From: Primula veris
Lineage: Eukaryota; Streptophyta; Magnoliopsida; Ericales; Primulaceae
Length of the DNA stretch: 64,000 nt
Reading direction: 5' to 3'
Assembly (NCBI GenBank): GCA_963682055.1
Contig: OY821745.1
Coordinates: 28,145,342 to 28,209,341 of the forward strand
Below are positions 58,844 to 64,000 of the stretch, one piece after another. Both the position numbers and the translations under genes were made by a program. The notes beneath the pieces were generated by a model. The model saw only the letters and a program-made list of their open reading frames with translations, was not told where the DNA came from and did no database searches. The stretch's first letter is position 1. Each line of letters opens with the position of its first letter.

Positions 58844-61800
58844 ATAACTACAATTTATTTACATATATATCACTTGAATCAGCTCAATTGGATGTTTTTC
58901 TTTCTTATTTATGAATTTAAGTTTATTTGGTTTTGTTATTATCTATATGACAGACTGCTAAGGGCATGTTTGGCGTCGTTTTTTTGGGTCTAAAAGCTGC
59001 TTTTAAAAAGCAATGAGAAAATACTCTTTTGTTGATAAGTCGTATTTTACTTATTTTAGCGTATAACTGACTTGTAAATATATTGATGATTTAAATAAAT
59101 AAAAATTCTAATTTTGGTCATTTTATGTGAAAAAGCTTTTTAAAAAATCCCCAAATTCCTAGTTTTTCTGCATTTTAGTTTTTTTTTTTACCCAAAAGCT
59201 AGCTTTTGAATAGCTAAAAAAGCTAACATACCAAACACTCAATAGTTTTTTTTTAATAAAAAAGCTAAAAAAGCTGTTGCGAAACTGGATGTTTTTCTTT
59301 CTTATTTATGAATTTAAGTTTATTAGTTTTTATTATCTATATGACAGGCTGCTAAGGCGAGGTGGCCGAGTCTGTTTGACCAAGTTGACTCGGTAACGGA
59401 GGATTGGGTTGTTGCTCAAATGCACATTGTAATTTATTTTACCCTTCTTTTTGTGTTTTATTGATAAATACTTATCTATTGATTAGATGTTTACATAATC
59501 TAAGTACACTAGTAAAAATGCTTTAGAATTAGTAACAATGAAAATATTCGGGACTGTGAAAATATTCATTCTATAATAAAATAAAACATTATTGCCACAT
59601 CATTATATACATACGGCACCAGTAGATTGGATTGTTGATAAAATGTACTTGTAATTTATTTGACCCTTTTTTGTTTTTTTTTTAAATGAATACTTATCTA
59701 TTGATTAGATGTTTACATAATCTAAATACACTGTCACTCTAAAATAAACAAAACGTTATTGCTACGTCGTTATATACATACGATACCAGTAACGGATGAT
59801 TATATTGATGATCAAATGTACCTTGTAATTATTTTACAACTATTTTATGTTTTTTTAGGATATTGTAAAAAAATATAGTAATAATGTTGCATGATTAGAT
59901 ATGTACTTAACTTAAGAAAACCAATGGTAATTATAAGACTGTTATTGCCACATTTAAATATACATACATAATTTGTATAAGTAGCCTTTTTCATTTGTCA
60001 AACTAGTTATCAATCAGTTATCCAATCATTTAGGATAAAACAAATAAAACGTATGAATTGCAGAAATTGCAATTCTAAAATATAAAAAAAGAGTTTTTGC
60101 CACATTATTATGCAGGTATTAAGTATCTTTAGTAGCTATCTGCTCTCTAAAGATCTGCAAAATTGTGCTGAATCTAATTTGCTACTCAGTAATGCTAAAC
60201 ATACATGATTATGTATGTATATTATATGGCCGTGAAGTATATGTCCACCCATCAGGAAATCGATTTATTTTTGGAAATAGTAGTGGTGCATTATTAGAAT
60301 GTACTTAAGCTAAAAGCACCAAACTAATGGTAATGCCTCAAAATTGTTGAGTTCATGAAAACTACGCATCAAAACATTTATACATTATTATGCATAACTA
60401 GCCTTTTCATTTGTTGACCTAGTTATCAAGCAGTTATCCAATCATTTACGTAGTAGTGAGGAAGAAAACGATGAGCAGATCTGAATGCAAAAAATGTCAC
60501 TCTAAAAGGAGTATAAAATTGTTATAGCCACATGTACCGAAATAAGTATTTTGAGTTTGCCCTATCCTTTGTAAAAAATTTGCATAAGTGCGTTGAAATT
60601 AATATGTTAACAATAAGGCTACCCGTACGTATTATATATGTATACTGTATAGTCGTGAAGTATATATCTCGTCATTCAGTAAAAAACTTTGCCTTCCGTC
60701 ACAAAGGATTTTGTCTTTGTGTATATAATCCCCCCTTGTCATATTTTATGTGTATGAGCGAGAGCTATTCATTTAATGCTTTTATATCTGAGATCTACAA
60801 GTTGTATAGTTTCCTATTATTTTGTAAAAAGGGAAAAAAATGGCAAAATTGTGATATAGGATTAGGTAGTATCTTAACCATTTTGGACGTCGAACGACAA
60901 CTAGACTTATAAGCTTGAGTCCATCGTTGTCTTAAAATACTTCAATTAACACACTCCTAATAACATATAACTTATGAATTAACGGCCATTGAGAGGTACT
61001 TAGTGGGTGTTTGGCAGACAGCCCAGAAGTGCTTCATAGGATTGGAACCCCGTTTGACATATTTACGTGTTTTTTGGTTGGCTAAAAATATGCACTTCCT
61101 GACAAAGTAAGGAGACGTGGAATCCATTTTGGAGAAGTAGGTTTTTGTTGCTTCTGGATAAGTCCATCCTAGACACGTCCTAGCGAAGTCACATTATAAA
61201 ATAATAACTGCTCCTGTGTAAAAACTCTCTCTTATGCTTAGACTTGAGTGACAAATTTAATTAACTTTATAGAAACTTTTCTATGTTAATTGTTGTAATT
61301 GGTTTCTTTAAGGCTTGACCATTTCCCAGTGGAAAGAGCCATGATGCATATAGCAGCCCGTCTCACTAGGTTAACTTGTAACATATTTGATCCACTTAAA
61401 ATATAAAACTCAATTTTCTGTACAAGTGTTTTTTCTTTAACAGCATTAACTTAACCCATTAGTGCAGGTGCGGCCTGTTGTAGAAACTGGATATGAAAAC
61501 CTCTTGCTTGTGAGGTTGCTCTTAGAGATGAGAATTCCTTCTATCCGCAAATCGTTGGTGCGTATAAGAAAGAAAGAGAAAAACTAAGATTATATTTTAT
61601 GTGATTTTGTTGTGGACTTGATTGACATGGCTCATTGTGGAAGGCTGCAGAAGGACTCACAGTCGATGAAATATTGGAGAAATGGTCAAATATAAAACCT
61701 GTTATAATGAAAGCATGGGATGAGAACAAAGATGATTTAGTCGAACTTTTCGGGAAAGTGAGGGATGATTGGATGGAAAATGATTTATCTACCTGGATTG

Positions 61801-62164
61801 GTGCAAACAGGTAACGTACCTCAACCAATTAACTGGTATTTAATTATTTACTAATTACTCTAATGCTATGATTCACATATAGATTGTTCCACTGTAAATA
61901 AAGATGAAATATCGCCTGAGACTCATTCTTGAAAGTTACAAAACTTTAGATTTTGAAGGTTCTGCTACTTGGTCCTCCGCTAAGCTGTTCTGTAATGATA
62001 TACTATAATAATATTGACTCCAGTCTTTATATAAATCCCCCTAGATAGTACCAAGCAGAAGTAGGGACTTTTTTTGGTAATATTCCCAATGAATATCATG
62101 CTAGCTCATGCACTCTTTTTAGTCTTTATCTTCCATTCCATATTGAGACCTTGAATGCATATCT

Positions 62165-62201
<37 letters not shown>

Positions 62202-63703
62202 CAGGATAAGGAAGGAAACGAAGAAATGCAATCTAATTTAAGAATGAAATGTTACAAAGCTGATCTGTAAAAATTAAAACTACTCGTCTATGGATCAATG
62301 ATACAGTATTATGTATTAGTTACTCGATTAGTAGTTAATCAGTGATACTCTTGTTAATGTTTTGTGCATGAGTTCACATGTCATAAGGGCGGTAGCACTA
62401 TTTCATTGTCCGAGCTCTGAGTAATTACTGACTAACAATTGATAACTGAGCTCTCATGTCCACTAATACCTAAAGGTACATCCTCTGCAGACTTTATCCC
62501 GGAGTCTCGGATGCTCTAAAGTTTGCAAGCTCAAGGATATATATAGTCACCACAAAACAGGTGTGCAACTAACCCATCCTTTTTCTTCTAATTACAGTAT
62601 ATGAACTATATTGGACCTTGCAATGAAGAATTTTATATTTGTGAAATTTTTGCCTTTGCCTATTGTTTTCTCCTGTTTGACTAAAGCTCTTGTTGTAAGA
62701 AAATATTACAGAAAATAATTATCTTGCATTAAACATGGTGATGTCAATGTGACCAACCATAGATAAACGAAATTCACAGTAAATATGGTATTCATGGGTC
62801 TTTAACTTATTTTGTCGTAGGGCCGCTTCGCTGATGCATTACTGCGGGAGCTTGCAGGAGTTACTATACCGCCCGAAAGGCTTTATGGTCTAGGAACCGG
62901 GTGAGTACCGTTATATATTTGGTCTGGTTGAACGTCTAGAAGGTGTTAATTTGTATGTTGTTTCCTGCCAATAAAGTTTTTCACAACAATGAGTTTGCTT
63001 CTCGTATTCTTGCCAGTCCTAAAGTCGAGGTGCTCAAGCAGATTCAAGAGAAACCAGAAAACCAGGGACAGAAATTGCAGTAAGATCCTTTCTGCTTATT
63101 TAAGGGGATTTGATCAATTATTTAAAAAATTCAGTATGTTACTATGAAGTAAAGAATTATTTTGATGTTTCCTTGCAGAATTCACCAGTTAACTATTGAA
63201 AAATAAAAATTATACTTCAATATATCTTTATGCTTTGTAGAAGCAACATGAAACTTTCCTATTTCTCTGAGAAGTACCATTGTTTTCGGTCTTGGATACC
63301 TTAGTAAAATGTGGACCAGAGGTCCGGAATAAAAAGTCTAAACTCTGATAACACAATCATCATGTCATGCGTGCTTGTTGGGTTCTACATTAGCAAAAAC
63401 TCGAGTTTAATGATTTCCTATTTAACAGCTTTGTTGAAGATCGACTTGCAACACTAAAGAATGTCATTAAGGCTCCCGAGCTAGATGGGTGGAATCTTTA
63501 TTTAGGTAATTTTCCCGTACCCAGGCAAACTAAATTTAGATATATGCGATGAATTCTCTTTCCTTTTGGTAAAATTGTAAAGTTTATCATATTTTTGAGT
63601 AGGGGACTGGGGGTATAACACTCCAAAAGAACGGGCAGAAGCAGCTGCTATTCCCAGAATTCGCATTCTCGAGCTATCGGACTTCAGCAAGAAGTTGAAA
63701 TGA
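58564..63703 (+). CDS. HAD-superfamily hydrolase, plant-conserved, 268 aa, 9 exons
   Basis: Exons 58564-58641, 59348-59428, 61468-61557, 61644-61810, 62491-62560, 62821-62900, 63017-63079, 63429-63505 and 63603-63703 give one 807-bp frame. Motif I is LDFDGVI (Asp8, Asp10), motif II IVTTK (about 157-161), a lysine in GPKVEVLK (about 190-196), and the acidic motif IV HFVEDR (Glu213, Asp214). It has no transit peptide, signal peptide or membrane segment, so it is probably cytosolic. As far as I remember it resembles the single-copy Arabidopsis HAD protein At2g45990; no substrate is known to me. Exon 4 uses AAG at 61643 as acceptor. A second AG (GCTGCAG) seven bases further would shift the frame. 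Introns 1 and 2 contain decayed copies of the neighbouring exon borders. Confidence 0.9.
58791..58840. repeat. TA/TG compound microsatellite in HAD intron 1
   Basis: A (TA)n run of about 20 bases passes directly into a (TG)n run of about 30 bases. Confidence 0.9.
58966..59280. mobile_element. Possible hAT-like MITE in HAD intron 1
   Basis: It begins near GGGCATGTTTGGCGTCG and ends near AACATACCAAACACTC, with several AAAAGCTGCTTTT and AAAAAAGCTA blocks. It splits two copies of the intron tandem repeat. GTGTTTGG/CCAAACAC ends are usual for hAT-type plant MITEs. No clear 8-bp duplication is seen. Confidence 0.45.
59387..59840 (+). repeat. Tandem copies of the exon 2 donor region in HAD intron 2
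   Basis: The true exon end (GTAACGGAGGATTGGGTTGT, CTCAAATGCACATTGTAATT) is echoed at about 59617 (CAGTAGATTGGATTGTTGAT, AAAATGTACTTGTAATT) and 59790 (AGTAACGGATGATTATATTG, ATCAAATGTACCTTGTAATT). CTTATCTATTGATTAGATGT and CATTATATACATACGGCACC-type blocks separate them. Units are about 170-230 bp. Confidence 0.75.
59841..61467. other. Remaining HAD intron 2, noncoding
   Basis: A further two-copy repeat: CTAGTTATCAA(T/G)CAGTTATCCA with ATCATTTA near 60003 and 60418, and CGTGAAGTATAT near 60232 and 60655. A GTGGGTGTTTGGCAGACAGC string near 61012 resembles a MITE end. No exon was seen. Confidence 0.5.
62166..62199. repeat. 34-base poly(C) run in HAD intron 4
   Basis: Thirty-four consecutive C between ATCTA and AACAGG, in an otherwise A+T-rich intron. 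Confidence 0.95.
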
Positions 63704-64000
63704 TCATTACTCTCTTAAGGGTTTGTAATTTATTACCCATTATATTTACATAAGTCGCATAATACTCAGATGAGCAAACGTGTTTGTGGAACTAAATCGC
63801 CAATTCTTGTTAAAGCAACCTATTATGACCATTATAATAAGCTGTCTCAAGGGTCCTTTTACATTTTTGGTTCATTAAATAGGTGTTGAAACCTGACCAC
63901 GAGCTTCAGCCTTGAGTTGTATCTTGTTTTTTTAGAGCAATAAAACAAGTATTTACACATGCAAGTTAGGCTCCAGTTGGTTGAGAACAAAAAATATTGG
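63704..64000 (+). other. 3' UTR and flank of the HAD gene
   Basis: Non-coding sequence after the stop codon. AATAAAAC near 63938 is a possible polyadenylation signal. Confidence 0.4.

Larger units (their letters stand above)
58771..59360 (+). repeat. Decayed copies of the exon 2 acceptor in HAD intron 1
   Basis: The true junction (ATGACAG then GCTGCTAAGGCG, 59341-59359) has two upstream relatives: GTGTCAG then GTTGTTAAGGCG at 58772-58790, and ATGACAG then ACTGCTAAGGGC at 58947-58965. TTTCTTATTTATGAATTTAA also precedes the last two. Confidence 0.75.

Noticed and set aside
58811..58993. 60-residue frame starting MCVCVCVC
   Set aside because: It is the translation of a TG microsatellite in the HAD intron.

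Overview
The window is nuclear DNA of a flowering plant. It is A+T-rich, its genes are split by GT-AG introns, and its space between genes is filled with microsatellites, MITE-like elements and transposon remains. The gene families (U-box/USP kinase, TPD1-like peptide, land-plant GPAT, ATG8-interacting protein) are those of a eudicot. Nothing fixes the genus. Gene models were built by hand from splice signals, reading frame and remembered family motifs; no search or transcript evidence was available.

Layout. 1-3.3 kb: noncoding, possibly the first intron and 5' UTR exon of a minus-strand gene running off the left edge. 6.1-7.8 kb: a MITE-like element and a LINE-like RNase H fragment. 8.2-14.2 kb: exon fragments of a decayed plus-strand U-box kinase. 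Two small CACTA-like elements and an intact TPD1-like secreted cysteine-rich protein gene (11091-12232) lie between them. 14.9-22.1 kb: a complete minus-strand eight-exon gene, USP + coiled coil + kinase + U-box (780 aa), whose kinase domain has lost key catalytic residues. 24.8-25.7 kb: a small minus-strand coiled-coil protein of unknown function. 28.3 kb: a Stowaway-like MITE, with further copies at 34.5 and 57.9 kb. 31.3-37.2 kb: a GPAT4/8-type glycerol-3-phosphate acyltransferase of cutin synthesis. 39.2-46.1 kb: a minus-strand ATG8-interacting protein (ATI1/2-like) with an approximately 5 kb 5' UTR intron that ends exactly at the ATG.

46274-55071 is an 8.8 kb Mutator-like transposon (MULE) with a perfect 9-bp target-site duplication. 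It carries a four-exon plant-mobile-domain (PMD) gene and an uninterrupted 898-aa transposase. The transposase joins a WRKY-GCM1/FAR1-like zinc finger, a DDE domain, a SWIM finger, an AT-hook and a C-terminal OTU cysteine-protease domain. Both ends and the leader of the transposase gene hold clustered palindromes sharing an (A/G)ACCGTA core. Between the genes lies a 340-bp block of telomere-like CCCTAAA repeats, and upstream of the PMD gene a 56-bp minisatellite. The element sits about 120 bp upstream of the putative ATI core promoter. 58.5-63.7 kb: a nine-exon HAD-family hydrolase gene.

The host genes do not form one pathway. They are neighbouring single genes for signalling/ubiquitination, anther-type peptide signalling, surface lipid synthesis, selective autophagy and a soluble phosphatase. 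The recurring local theme is short tandem duplication, often across an exon-intron junction, inside introns and promoters. The most interesting unit is the MULE.
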